Assembly (NCBI RefSeq): GCF_000317105.1
Contig: NC_019693.1
Coordinates: 1,798,001 to 1,862,000, forward strand
Reading direction: 5' to 3'
DNA length: 64,000 nt
DNA from: Oscillatoria acuminata PCC 6304
Lineage (GTDB): Bacteria; Cyanobacteriota; Cyanobacteriia; Cyanobacteriales; Laspinemataceae
Positions 40,101-55,100 of the stretch are shown here, piece by piece. Each line of letters starts with the position of its first letter. The first letter of the stretch is position 1. A program made the position numbers and the translations under genes. The notes under the pieces are model-generated. The model worked only from the letters and a program-made list of their open reading frames with translations. It searched no databases and was not told the origin of the DNA.

Positions 40101-43100
40101 TTTATAGATGTGGTTAAATTTTCATGATCTGTCTCTGAGACAAGTTCAGATATAGCCACTCCAGCGATTGCAATTAGCACTCCGGGCTTCATCTGAGAAA
40201 TATCGGCTTCCAAGCTGACATCGAGATAATGAGCGTAGGTATCTTCTAATTCATTAATGCGATCGCGAGCGATTAATAGTTCAGTTGTTTTCCCGGATCC
40301 AATCCCACCAATTAACAAATGGGTAGAAGAAGGGCGAATCGCAATTCGTCCGGCGATCGTGTCTGCTAGGGATTTTTTTGGATGGGGTACATAGTGACCC
40401 CGTTCGACCGATCGCGCTGGATCTGCCGCACCCTCAAAAGCAGCCATTTCTTTTCTAAACCGCTCAAGTCGATTAGACATATATAATACGGCGAGTGCTT
40501 GATGTTGGATTAAATATTATTCTAGCTTAACAGTATGATGAATAGATTTAGTCTGAAGAGACCCCCTCTATCTCCCTCTGGCCCAGGGGAAGCGTTAGAT
40601 TTGGACCAAAAGTCTAATAAAAAATAATAATTCTGGGCCGTTATGAACTGTTGGAGTAGCGGCATTAAGCCCTTACTCCAACAGTTTTGCTTCTGTTAAC
40701 GTTCCCCATCCAATGGATCTATTTAGAGACATTTGGAGCATCGGCCCAACTTTCAAAAAAACTATCCAGGGTGGGATTGGCAAGGTCATCATCAGGGGAG
40801 ATGGGGACCTCGGGCTGATCTGGCTCAGGTTCGGGATCCACTGGTGCCGTTGCCTCCTCCTCATCATCCAGGAAGTCAGCGAAAAAATCTTCCACTGTCT
40901 CATGGTTGACATTTTCCTGCGCTGTGACTTTGACCACCGGAGGCGGGTTTGTTGCCATCAGTTCGGCAAAAATATCATCTAAGGTGGGCAAAACATTGTT
41001 CGATCGCCCTGTTGCCTCGGGTTTCCTTTCACCGTTGGGACTACCCGATCCAGGGGTTGGTTTAGAGACCATTTTCTGGGATTTCAGGGAGTTTGACTGA
41101 CTTTTAGAAGGTTGAGTGGCTTTTCCTGGTGGTTTTCCCGGCGGTTTCCTCCCGGTTTCAGTTGGGGAGGGGGGTTGCGTCTCAGGAGTTAAGTCCGCAG
41201 AGACCTCTCCCCAAACCCCTCCCCTACGAGGGGAGGGGCTTTGATGGTCTTCGGGTTGGGGGGTTGGGTCCGATTGAGCCACAAAATCATCAGAGACCTC
41301 TCCCCAAACCCCTCCCCTACGAGGGGAGGGGCTTTGATGGTCTTCGGGTTGGGGGGTTAGGTCCGATTGAGGCACAAAATCATCTAAGGAAGCATCTCCA
41401 CTCTCTTCCCAAGGTAGGGTGCTATCCAACTCCTCTAAGCTGACTGACTCCGATAACGGGGGTTCAGCAGCGAGTTCCTCAAGCCATTGTTCGGCGCTTA
41501 AGTCGGTTCCCGGCCAGTCTGCGGGGTTTGGACTTGCGCCCTTGGCTTCTGCTTCCTCTAATTTAGAGAGGTCCTCATCTAAGCGTTTGATGCCAGTATT
41601 ACTCAGCCAGAGATTGTCTAGGTCCTCCTCTAGGTCCTCATCGGGGAGTAAATCTTCTTGGGGGGAAGCCTGGATATAGGCACTTTCTTCCCAGTCTCCC
41701 TCTAAATTTAGGTCGGAGGCGATCGCCTCATCCTCAAGTTCGGGAAGCCAATCCTCCATGAGGGCATTGGCTGTATCCTCCACCATTTCAGGTTCTGGGT
41801 CCGGCACCACTGCCGGTTCTGGGGAGACTGCGGTTACCTTGGAAACCGTCTCAAAATCAGCAAACAAATCGTCTGTGGTTTCCTCAGTTGGGGTTGCTGG
41901 GGGTTCCGGTTCCCTGGGGGGTTCAGTCTTTTGGGGTGGAGGAGGGGACTCGGTTTCTGACGCCGATCGCCCGTTGGTGATTTCTTTGGGAATTGAAGCT
42001 GAAGCGTCCGACTCCGTAAGCAGAGACTCTAGGCGATCGCCAAACAGAAACTCATCCATATAGTTTTCTGAATACTCGCCCCCCATTCCTGGGGCATCAG
42101 GGCGACTCTCTAGGTCCGCAAATAAGTCATCCTCGCCATAAGGGGAAGTCTCTTGAGTCTCTCCATTGTTCAGTTCTTCACTCAAGGCGAATAAATCCTC
42201 ATCCCCGGACTTTGCCATAAACTCTGATGAGGGAGGGAGATTTTCTTCGAGTTCCAAACCCTCGGACAATTCCCAATTTTCGGGCAGGTCATCATTCCCT
42301 GTTACCCACCCCTCCAGACCTAATTCAGGCAGGTCCTCGAAGTCCAGATCCGAGAGAGCATTGGGACTATTTTCCGGGGCGATCGCATCAGACAACTCCT
42401 CCTCTTCACCACTCTCGGCCCATTGTGCAGCGAGTTCAAAGTTGTCTTGAGACATTTCCACCCGAGTCTTAGGGACTGTTTGAGGGGGTCTGACCGTTGC
42501 CTGATCCAGATCCGGAGAACCCTCGGTGGTTTTATCCTCTACTGCCTCCAATGAAGGGGTTAATTCTACTCCAGCAAAGGGGAAAGTCAGCAGTTCAAGG
42601 TTCTCTTCCCGGGAGAGTTCAGACGCTGATGCCGGGGTAGAAACTTGAGGGGTTTTAGGCTGCTTTTGGGGGGGAGTTCCGGCCTGGGGTTTGGGTTGGA
42701 CAAAGGGGCCGGGAGCGGTTTTTGGAGGTTTTGGTGGAGTGGGTGCGGAGTCGAAGTTAGAAGGTTCAGCCTCTGATTGCGGGGGGGAATCCTGCTCTTT
42801 GGCGATCGCTGCTTGAGTCGAAGAGAGCAGTCGCAGGGATGATTTTAAATAGGAGGAGGTCTCTTGACCTAAGAGTTGGGCCAGGTGATTGACCAAGGCA
42901 CTAAACATCAGTTCCCCTTGTTGTCCGAGGCGATGCATCTTGTCTAAGCCTTGAACCAGGGAGTCATTGTAACTGTTAACATTGCGTTCTAGGGATTCAA
43001 AGACAACCCGCAGGGTAGAGTCTAGGGACATCAACAGGCGATCGGATTCCCCCTGTAAGCGCTGCAACTGTTCTAATCGGGCTTCGGGGGATAACAGGCC

Positions 43101-46100
43101 AGAATTCTCTCCCGTGAAGGCGTTGAGATTTTCGCGGAACTGAGAATCGAGAGCACTTTGTTCCCGGCGATCGCCAGTCCCCTCGGTTAAGAGTTGGGTT
43201 TCTATCTGGCCGATCGCCTGAGAAACCTGTTGGGAGAGGCGGTCTTGCAGGGGATCGAGTAAGGCTTGGAGAAAGTCGGCGATCGCCTGTTGTTGATGAG
43301 CCTGTTGTCCTGCGAGGGTCTGGTAATGCCGTTGTCTTTGCTCCAACTGCCGGACTTCTTCCATCAAAGAATATCGCTCTTGTCGTAACGTGGCGATTTC
43401 TTCCTGTAACGGCTGCATCAGGTTAGTCCGTAACCCACTTAAATCTTGCATCAGGGCGTGCAGAACCGCTTGAGCTTCAGTCGCTTCACTGACGGGTCCT
43501 GGGGCGATCGCATAAGCCGGCATCGCACTCAACGCCACTCCCCGGCTGCCCTCTGAGGCCAGCTGGGAATCCAAATAGAGACGAACTCGCTCTAAAACCC
43601 GCCGAGTCTCTCCCGAACTCCACCACGCAAGGCGGGAGTTCATTTTCCGCAGAATTCCATCAATATCTGCAATCAGTGCTTGTAGTTGATCCCGATTAGA
43701 ACTCACCATAGAACCTCTGGCGATAAGAACAGCACAGACTTCCCCGTTGCCCCGAAAATACTGGTACTTTTAACGTATCGTAGCTTGTGGTGAGGCATTT
43801 TTTTGCTTCATTTTCGGACGATTCCAATGGATGGGCCTCGAATCCAGGTCAGGGCGACTCACTGGGCTTGTTGCTACGAGATGTAGAAATACAGTTTGAG
43901 ATCCTCGGGACAAGAAACCTGATTTTTGGCCCAAATTTGGGTGCTTTTAAAAGCCAAGATTTTTTAACAAACCCCGTGGGTTTTCTCAATACTGTACTGG
44001 CATCCTAAAAGAAGAAAACGATTAGGCTTGATTTCCAACAGTTTCGGCTGAATTGATTTTTTTGCGTCCGCTTCACACACAACAGCCCTTGGGCAGGGGT
44101 TAGCCAATGGCCGATCCCCGGTTGGGGGACAAATTAATCCCAGATAGAAGCACGAAGAAATGGTCAGAAACACCGTTACCTATTCTTGCTACCTTTTATC
44201 ACGATGCCCTAAGCTCATTTTATTACAAATACCACCATTGCTCTGTGTAGGGGCGATTCGAGAATCGCCTGGGATTATTTGGAGAGGCGATTCTCGAATC
44301 GCCCCTACAGGTAAGGTTCGGTCTGCAAAGCCAGCGATCGTCCTGTTCTGAAGGCGATGGGGGGTAAGGGGATTGCAAAATATAAATCATCCAACCGTTC
44401 AACTAAAAGAAGTGTAGGGGCGCAAGCATTGCGCCCCTGGGGCGCAATGCTTGCGCCCCTACAGTGATACCAAATCCGGTTGGTAAAAGTCAGTTTTCGC
44501 TTTTAGCCCGCGCAGGCGGGCTTTGTCCGTGTAGCCCCACCCTTGAGGGTGTGGGTTTTTATAGACCTATTACAACCGGATTCCGTATAAGTCCTGTTCT
44601 GAAGGCGATGGGGGGTAAAAGAGCAGACCCTCCAGGGATCTGATCGAGGGTCTGTGGGGTCAGACTCGCGAATAGGTTATTATGTCTAAGTGTTTTCTGG
44701 GATTTTATTAAAAAAGGATGTTTCTATTCGAGTCTGGCTCAATGGGTATCTGGGGACCTTAAAACCGGGGTTCCTCATGTGGGGTACCTGCCTTCGTCAT
44801 TCCTGAGTTAGATAGGCTGATCGGATCTTAAACAGGTCTTTGAAGCCTGGAAACCGGGTTAAAATTCCTGTGGTGTAGGCCCCCGATCCAGATATAGTTA
44901 AAGTAGCCAGTACACTACTCCCAAGAGACAAGACGATCGCCCTCTTATTTTTCCAGTTCTGAATCTCTATGGTCCGTTGAGGACCAAACCTGTCCCGGCA
45001 CAAGGACTTCAGGAATCAGCCCCTTGTCCAGGCCAGTGAACCACAGGCGATAAATTAAGGGGAGAAAACACCCAGTCTACTCTCGGTGCAACATCGGTGG
45101 CGGTTTATTTCTGGGTTCCGCATAATTTCAGCCAGAAAAGGCGCGGGTTCTCCTCCCTTGCCCATTGACAACAACAGCCAAACCCTAAACTTCTAAACTC
45201 CTAAAAGTACAAATTGGTTTATGTTTTTATGTTGTCTCTAAATATTGTTTCGGACAGTATCCAGTCGATGCCAACGGTCTGGTCTATCTGTAGCAAGTCC
45301 CTAAAAGAGTCCCTAAAAGAATGTAATCGGTCATCTCTTGGTTCAATACAACCCGATTTATGAAAAACATCGATTTACCCCTGGCGCGTTTATAAGAGGA
45401 TGACCTAATGGATGAAAGATTTACCTCTCGCGATTCTGTACCCAACGTTGAGGAATTAATTCGCGCAACGCCATTTTTTAATGGATTACCGGACTCAGTT
45501 GTAGAACGGGCAACGGCGCATATTGTTAGCCGCACCCATCCCCCAAATCAAGTCATTTTGTTGGAAAATGACTGGGGAAGTTCTGTTTATTTTTTATTAG
45601 AGGGATGGGTGAAAATTCGCACCTACAACCTCGATGGCAAGGAGGTCACGCTCAATATTTTAGGCTCTGGTGAAATCTTTGGCGAAATGGCAGCCTTGGA
45701 TGAAGTGCCGCGATCGACCGATGTGATTACCCTAGCCCCCACCACGATTGGCAATCTCCCCGCCCAGGATTTTGTGCAGTTAATTCATACCGAACCCTTA
45801 GCAGGAATTCGGTTGGCGCAGTTGATGGCAAGACGCCTGCGCCAAGTCAACCGTCGATTGCGGTTGCGAGAATCCGATAGCACTTCTCGGGTGGCGGATA
45901 TTATCTTATTTTTAGCCGAGGGACAAGGAAAAGAATCTCCCCAAGGGATTGAAATTCCTAATTTACCCCATCGGGAATTAAGCAGTCTGAGTGGATTGGC
46001 TCGTGAAACGGTGACTCGGGTATTGAGTAAACTAGAGAAGAAGGGTTTGATTAAGCGCGATCGCGAGACCCTCTGTATCCCAGATGTCAACGCTCTGGAA

Positions 46101-49100
46101 CGTCTGATGGTCTAGGACCCTGAAGCGCGATCGCTCTGGACTTTTCACAGGGGCGATCGCAGTCTTGACCCCATTTCCCAGACCCAAATACAACCGTTAA
46201 TGCTTCACCCTAAATCGTTAACGGTTAACTGATTGGACACAATTTGATGGTTGATTTTCCAGATAATAACCCGAATTCCTCTTCCGATTCTCCTAATCCC
46301 AATCGCAATTCAGAACCCCTAGGTCCTCCCGATTTCTCTGGGTTCCCGGATTCCCTCAGGGCAGATCTTCGGGAACCCTCAACCCCTCGCACCCCCTCTG
46401 CTCCCTCGGTTGCCCCAGGCAGACTCCCAAATAATGCCTTAATCTTGGTCGAAACGGCCTTTTTTGCAAGTACCGCCAGCTTGATTTGGTTGATCAATTA
46501 TTACTTTCCCCTCGGTCCCGTGCTGCGGATTTTTTTCCCGGTCCCGATCGCCCTGGTTTACCTACGCTGGGGGAATCGCGCCGCCTGGATGGGTGCAGTC
46601 GTCTCCGGTTTGTTGCTCTCTGTTCTCATGGGACCCACGCGCAGCATTCTCTTTGTGGTCCCGTTTGGTCTTCTCGGAGTCTTGCTCGGATGTCTCTGGA
46701 AGCGTCGCGCCAGTTGGGAAGTTGCCATCTTTCTGGGTTCTCTCCTCGGTGCTTTTGGCTTCTTCTTTCGCCTCTGGCTGTTAGGAATTCTCGTGGGGGA
46801 AGACCTTTGGGTTTACCTAACCATTCAAATTACCGAGATTGCCGACTGGCTATTTCTCAGGTTGGGATTGCTGGTTCAACCGAGTCTTTATGTGATTCAA
46901 GCCTTAGCCGCAATCTTAGTCTGGGTTCAGAATCTCATCTACCTGTTTGCGGTGCATTTAGCCGCTTCTCTCCTCCTCGAAAAAATCGGAAATCCCATTC
47001 CACCCCCACCGCCTTGGGTACAAGTTTTACTGGATGAAGAATAAACCGACCCAACCCGCCAGAGTCCCTCAAGGGTGGGGCTATTCTGCTCCCCTAATCT
47101 TCTGATCCCCTAGATTAACATTCCCCCCCACTCCCATCCCTGAAGTTTTCCCCACTCAGCCTCTTGTGATCCGAATTTACACTCAGCTTGAACAGGGACA
47201 ACAGTGGCTCGATCGCTATCGCGGACAGCAACCCCACTTTGCCTGCATTCTCGGCTTTACTGACACGGGTTTAATTCCCGGAATTTCCGCTGCCGGTGCA
47301 ACCCCACGCGATCGCCAATACACGGCGATCGCTGATGCGGAATTTCTCTACTCCGGTCCCCGTCCCCATCCCCAATATCCCCTGCCACCGCTACAAGCCG
47401 GAGCCTCCCCGGTCCTGATTTCTCGCGCTGTCTTAGAAGCTCAAAATATTCCCCTGTCTGTCTTTAATGCCGGTTTACCCCACCCCCCAGCAGTCCCAGC
47501 GGTGGAACTGGGGGGAACTCCTGCACGCTGTCTGAGTACCGGCAAGGCTTTGGAACTATCAACGGTGCAACGGTTATTTGCCGCCGGACTGCATTGGGGT
47601 CAAAAACTTGCCCAGGCGCATCCAGAAGGCTATCTAATTGTGGCGGAATGTGTCGTGGGCGGGACAACAACGGCCCTGTCGGTGTTGATGGATTTAGGGA
47701 TTGATGCCAATGGGAAGGTGAATAGTTCTCATCCCCTGTGCAATCATCAGCAAAAGTTGGCCTTGGTACAGGCGGGTTTGGCAGCGGCGCACCGGCATCG
47801 CGCCCCTTTGAGGCCGGTTGTGGGGGGAATTACGGGCTATGATTTAGACCCGTTGCTGGCGATCGCAGCGGTGGGAGACCCTATGCAAGCGGTGGCGGCA
47901 GGCATGGCGATCGCCGCCAGTCGTGTCTGTGGTGTCCTGTTGGCCGGTGGAACGCAAATGCTGGCGGTTTATGCTTTAATTCGGGCAGTGGCCTCTTATC
48001 ATGCTCTCCCCTGGAATGGCGATCGCATTGTGGTCGGAACTACCCGCTGGGTTGCTGAAGACCCGACCGGAGACACGGTGGGACTCGCTCAAGCCGTCGG
48101 CCCGGTCCCTTTATTGGCCACTCAACTCAGTTTTGCCAATTCTCGTTATCCTCAACTGAGTGCTTATGAGCGCGGATTTGTCAAGGAAGGAGTCGGTGCT
48201 GGAGGTTGCGCGATCGCTGCCCATCTTTACCAAAACTGGAATCAATCTCAACTCTTACAAGCCATTGAAGCGCTGACCCTGCGGTATGCTCGTCTGAGTC
48301 TTTAGCAGTTCGCCTCTAGTTACGCTCTCAGACTGTACTCTGTTCGCGACTAGCTGTTCTTCTAACTCCGCTATCCGGTGGTAAGCAGCAGTTAATTGTG
48401 CCGTCAATCGCCGGATTTGAATTTCTGGGGTTAATTCCGTATCAATATTATTTTTCACGGGTTTCTCCGGTTGATGGCGCTCATTTTTCTCCTTGAGTAC
48501 ATCTTTATGATCCAACTCTTCCCACTCTTCCAACTCTTCTAAGGTAGTTGAGACCAAATTCCCGATCGCATAAGCATACCGCTTTCGCAGTAAGGCTTCC
48601 GGGGACTCACTGGGCGGCAGGGGAACGTTCAAACTCGGCTGTCCCAAACACAGAGATATTTTTCTATTGAGCTGTTCAATGGTTTGATATAAGTCATTGA
48701 CTTTATGGTTTAAGACATAGACCTGTTGTTCTAATGATTCCATATTTTAGACCCCGATTTTTAGGGCTGCTTTTTTCTCCTCAATCTTAAATACGGTTTG
48801 GCCCAACATAGGAATTATTTTTAAATGATTTAAGGTTTCAAAGATATTTGCCTCAAAACCCGATAAAAATTTAGGTTGGGTTACTTTGGTCTAATTTGAC
48901 CCTTGCCCCTTGAGGACCGCTAATCGGTTTGGGGGGTTGCTAGGGGACTCAGGGTTTATTTTTAATCTCTAGCCAGTTTAGGGGATTGCAAAATATAAAT
49001 CATCCAACCGTTCAACCGAAAGAAGTGTAGGGGCGCAATGCTTGCGCCCCTACATTGACGGGGTTACTCCGTTGATCCGTCACTACGAACGAACGTTTTG

Positions 49101-52100
49101 GAGATTTTATTTTTTGGAGTTCCCTTAGAATCCATCCCAGGTTTGATGGCACTCCCCAATTGTCAAGATACATTAAGAAAAGTAACAAAATTGACAACAA
49201 CTTTCCGGGTCAGATTGATAGGCTCAATCCATAACCGGAGGAGGTAAGAACCCTGATGACTTCGATCAACCTAGCCCAATCGACCCAGAAATCCCTGATT
49301 GCTGATTTTTTCCAAAAATCCGAGGGCCGGTGGCATTCCGATCGCCGCTACTATACCTTACCCGAGGGGAATACCCAGGAAATGGTGAGCTTAATTACGG
49401 TGCGGTTTTTAGAACCCGGGAGTCCAGAACTTATAGAACTAGCAAAACGCCATCAACTGCCGGAACAGAATGCGCTTACCTGCGGCAGTGAAGTCTCCTG
49501 GGAAAGTAGAGACTCGGTTTCCGGCAAAAAGAAATCTGCGGGGAGTACCTTGTTTGGCGCAAGAGAAAATATCCTCTATCGCGATCGCGGTTTTTTAACT
49601 CGGGACCCGGTACAAGCAACCTTTTACTTTGTCAATCCTCAAACCTTGTGCCTGAAAACCGAATATAATGGCTCGGTCTTTGAGGAAGAATTAAAACTGA
49701 TTGGCGATCTCTATCGGACCCGCCAAACGATTATTTCTCGCGCCGGAGAACAACAAACCATCGGTCAGTATTTAGAAAAACGTATCGAAGAATAGGATGT
49801 GACCGTTAAAATAGGAGAGAATCGGGAAACGGGAAGGGCTTAAATTCTAACCCTTAGACCAGATGAGAGTCGTCCCGTTTCCCCCAGGGACGAGTTTGAT
49901 GGAAGAGAATCCTATTATTAAGCGCGTGAATCGAAGATCTTTTTTAATGAGCCTCAGTACCCTCGCCCTTGCTCAAGTGTTGAGTGGATGTGGGACTGTT
50001 GATCGCCAAACTCTCAAAATTTTGCTGTTGAAAAGTTCCATTCCCGCCCAAGCAATGGGGGAATTCCGCAAGCAACTGGATAACCGGGCGGTTTTAAACT
50101 TTTCCCCTGCGGCGCAGTTAGACGAGTTGTTTCGACTGCTGCAACAGTGGAAAAACTCCCCATCCAATAACTCGGGTCGCCGATGGAATTTACCTTTACC
50201 TTGGATCAATCGGGATGCTGGACCCTCAAACTTGGCTGATTTGGTGACGTTAGGAAATTACTGGTTAGAACGGGCGATCGCCCAAGAACTGATTCTCCCC
50301 CTGGACCCTACCCCCCTGGACCAATGGGACAACCTCCCCTCCCAATGGCAAACCTTGGTCCGACGAAATGCTGAGGGACAACTGGACCCCGAGGGTCAGG
50401 TTTGGGGCGCACCCTATCGTTGGGGAACCACGGTGATTGCCTATCGGGTGGATAGATTCAGAAATTTAGGCTGGACCCCCCAAGATTGGAGTGATTTGTG
50501 GCGTCCGGAACTGCGCGATCGCCTCTCGTTGCTGGACAGTCCCCGGGAAGTGATTGGCTTAACCCTCAAAACCCTCGGTCACTCCTACAATCGCGATCGC
50601 CTTGATGATCTCCCGGAACTTCAAGAACAACTCCTCGCACTCCATCGCCAAGCTAGACTCTATAGTTCCGATGCCTATCTCCAACCCTTACTGCTTGGGG
50701 ATACTTGGGTGGCTGTGGGATGGTCCACCGATATCCTGGCAACCATGCAGCGCAATCCTCAAATTCGCGCTGTGGTTCCTCCCTCGGGCACGGCGTTATG
50801 GTCAGAATTGTGGGTCCGACCGGCAGGACCCAATCCGGTGAACCCAGAAACACCAACCCCTGCCTCCTCTTTGGCAAACCAATGGATTAATTTTTGCTGG
50901 AATCCGGAAATGGCAGTTCAGCTTTCTCAATTGAGTAAAGCCGCCTCTCCGATGTTACTGAACCGGGACCGAGGGGAGTTACCCAACGCCTTGCAAACCA
51001 ATGGGATACTTTTACCGACTGCTGAGGCGATCGCCAATAGCGAATTTATCGAACCCCTCACCCCCGAGATTGCGGAAACCTATGAAGCCCTCTGGCGGGA
51101 AATCCGTCTGAGTTGAGGGTTTGAATGGCGCAAGGTTTACGGCGCTTGACTATCTAATCCCTGGGAATCCAGCCACAAATTGCAGGCGACTGGTTCCGAG
51201 GTACAGGTATAAGTCCCTAATAGTCTTTGCTGACGAGTAAACACCCGGATGTTGTACCCATAATCCCGCGCCACTTGCCCGAAATGATTCAAAAACTCAT
51301 AGCGTTGCAGGTAATCCAGCAAACTCCAGGTTTGACGGTTAACAATCACATCCACCGTGCCTGTATTCTCTCCATTTCGGGGATAGGCTAACCAGTTCTC
51401 GACGAGTCTATTCCCAAACTGTTCGTTAACCCACCATAAAGAAGGAATCGTCTTCCCCGTTTGAGAAATGGTGTAATTTGTGGTGATATTAAATTCAGCA
51501 GGGTCGATTTCCGGTGGGATAGTCAGGAACTGTAATGGGGGTTTTTCCGGAGGCATCTGCTGGAGTTCTAAAGCCGGTTGTTCGCGATCGTCTGGTGGTA
51601 CCAGGTCCTCGACTGCTTCTAATGCTGGCGCGGAAGTTTGAGTCAATCCGACTTTTGCCCAAAATGGAATTAACCCCAGTAGGAGTAAAGATAGAAGGCC
51701 GTAAAAACCCGCACCCTGAAGGGTGGGGCTATACGGACGAAGCCTGCCTACGCAGGCTAAGAGAGACAACCGACTTGAGATAACTGGATTTGGTATTAGA
51801 TGATTTTTATTGCGTTTCAGGGTCATAATTTTAATTTTAATTCGCTGCTAGTCTGTGGGAACAGTCACGGTTAGAAACCGGGTTTCTTCACCACATTTTT
51901 GCTTTTTTCAAACAACTTGGGTGAGAAACCCGGTTTCTGGTCCTAGGGTTTAATCCTCTCAACCGGATCACTCTGGATTACCCCCATAACCGCCGACCGG
52001 ATTTACCCTTGAGGCGATCGTGAGTATCTTCTAAGAGTGCTGGAATATTCAGTTGTTCCGGACATCGAGGTAAACAATCTCCACAATTGCTACATCGATT

Positions 52101-55100
52101 TCCTTTCATGCCGGGAAACCAATGTCCGGCATTTTCAAACATGGAATATCGGTATTGACCATAGTCGGTCATCGAGTAGGCGACGGCGAGATTTCTTAAT
52201 CGTAAAATTTCGGGAATATTAATAGTTTCCGGACAAGGCAAACAGGCATAACATTGACTACATTGATCTGAACCTAGAACTTTGGTGGCATGGGTTTCTA
52301 GGCGGTTGATGGTGTCTTGTGGGATGGGGATAGCTGTACTGTCGTTTTGGTCGATCGCATTCTGGAGAAGGGACAGGCGATCGAGTAAGGTGAGTTCTTC
52401 GGGGTTGGCGGCACCGAGACTTAAGCTGGTAATGCGCGGGTCACTTAACAAAAACTGATAGTTAAATTCTAGGGGAGTTAAGGGATGACAGAGTTGGGAG
52501 AGTTGTTCCGGTGGGGTATGGAGTTTTCCCCCTTTGTCTGCCGGGGAAATAATAAAAATGCCTAAATCTTTTTGATGCGCTAGGGCAATAGCGGCAGCAT
52601 TGCGCTGGAAGAAATAGTAATAATGCAGATTGATAAATTGAAATAAATCGGTATTAAGGGTGGCTAAAATTAAGTCTAAACTGCCATGAGTAGAAAATCC
52701 CAGATGTCGAACTCGACCATCCCTCAGAGCTTGGTTAATCCCCTGCATTCCTCCGTGATCATCTAATACCCATTCTAAATGTTGGCGGGTATTAATGCCA
52801 TGAATGGCCAACCCATCGAGATAATTTACCTTGAGGCGGTCTAAGGATTCATCAATGTACCGTTCCACTTCTTCCGCATTCCCGACAGGCGAGAGTTTAG
52901 TGGTGATGTACAATTGTTCTCGCTGCAAGGGTGAGTTACCCTGCAACAATTCCATTAGGGCAACTCCGAGATATTCTTCACTGTTGCCATATCCTCGGGC
53001 GGTTTCTATATGGTTGATTCCCCGTTTCACCGCTGCTTTGATTGTGGCGATCGCATTTTCCGGGGACGCCAAATATCGCATCGTTCCCAGGGTAAAAATA
53101 GACAGAGCTAGATTGGTTTTTCCAAATCGACGGTAATCCACGATTTACATTGTTTCCTCAGATTTCGTTCCGGGGAGGAAGGCCGGGAATTGAGAAATTA
53201 GAATGCACAGATACTAGGGTTTCTCTTGATTCTGAATTCTGGATTCCCCTGGCTTCCGCATCCCCTGAAACGCTCTACGATTCTTGCACTTCTCCACTAC
53301 CGGAACCAAATTCCTTACGCTGAATGAAATCTTCCGGGCTAATGTTAGAGACAAAATCACGGAACGCTTGCCGTTCTGCTTCATCCGCTTCTCGATCCAC
53401 GGGAATCGAGGCATCCGCCACCACTTCTTCCATCACCCAGATTGGACTGTTGGTCCGCAGTGCTAAGGCGATCGCATCGGAAGGCCGAGCATCAATTTCC
53501 TTGAGCACTTCTCCGTGACGAAGTTTCAGGACGGCATAAAACGTATTGTCTTGTAAAGTATGAATAATAATCCGGTCTAAACTAAGCTCATATTCTTCTA
53601 GGATATTGACCATGAGATCATGGGTCAAAGGTCTAGGCGGTTTTTGGCTTTCAAGGGCGCTAATAATTGACCTAGCCTGATCTTGGCCTATATAGATCGG
53701 CAGAGCTCGTCGATCTCCGGCGTCTCTGAGCAGCACTATGGGACTCCTTGTTGCTGCATCTAATGCAATTCCAGCGACTTTCATCTCAATCATCGGCTCG
53801 GCCTCTTTAGAACACGCTATGGGGGATAATGAACTCGACACTTCTGAAGCAAGTCTCGTTCTCCTGTTTTAGGCAGGTCCATGCTTCACTATAACGTTAA
53901 GGCACAACGGTTAGGTTCAACCCGAAGTGCAGCCGCATGGTCCCTACCTCTGCTCGGCCACTGTGCTTTTTTTAGCTTGATAAATTCCAGTATGCCTTCT
54001 TCTTTGGCCGCTTAGATCCCTCTTTTGCCAGGAATTTAATAAAAACTTTGACAGGGCATTGGCAAAAATGGTAACAAACTGTCGATAATTTATGCAATTT
54101 CAAGGAAAAAGCCATGTTTACCGGATTAATTCAGGGATTAGGCACGATTGAGGCGACTGGGACAGAAAATCTCAAAATTTCCTGTCATTCCGGCGCGGAA
54201 ACGGTGCTCACGGATTTAGAATTAGGGGATAGCGTCGCCGTTGATGGGGTTTGTTTAACCGTCGTCGAGATTCTGCCCCGAGGTTTTGTGGCGATCGCCT
54301 CCCCGGAAACCCTCGATCGCACCACCCTCGGAACTGTTTCCCATACCTACGTCAATCTCGAAACCTCTCTGCGCGTCGGCAGTAAATTAGGCGGTCATTT
54401 TGTCACGGGTCATGTGGATGCGATCGGCTGTCTGCAACAGTCCATTCAAACCGCCAGTTCCTGGTCCATGACCTTCACTGCACCCCCCGGTTCCCCATCC
54501 CTATGGCAGCGCCAAATTGCCCCCTATCTCGTTCCCAAAGGCAGCATTGCAGTCAATGGCATCAGTCTCACCATCGCTGACTGTGATGAACAAGGCACTT
54601 ACTTTACTGCTGCGGTTATCCCCCACAGCTATGGCGAAACTAACTTGCGCTATCTCCAACTCGGTCACTGGGTTAACCTAGAAGCCGATATTTTAGGCAA
54701 ATATGTCGGTAAATTCATCCGTTCGAGTTTCGGTTCTCCTCTGTCTGACATCCCCTCCGATGATGTCACTCCCTCCCTTTCTTTTGACCAAATTTCCCCC
54801 TCTTTTCTGGCAGAACATGGCTATCTTTAATTTTTTTCAAATTCAACATCACCCCGGCGCATTTTTTTTCCTTGAAGGGTTGCATTGGTTTCCGATATGT
54901 GATATATTATGTTATAATGGGAACATAATCAAAAATTTTATTAAAGTTAAGCCTCCCATTATTTCATGATACGGCATCGGACACAACAACACAAGCCCTA
55001 ATCTCTATTTTTTCAGCCGCCGCAGTAAAGAATTGTTAAGCCAAAATCAGTCTGGTTAAAGTTTCTGGTAACGACGGAAGTCGTTTTTGATAGTTTGATT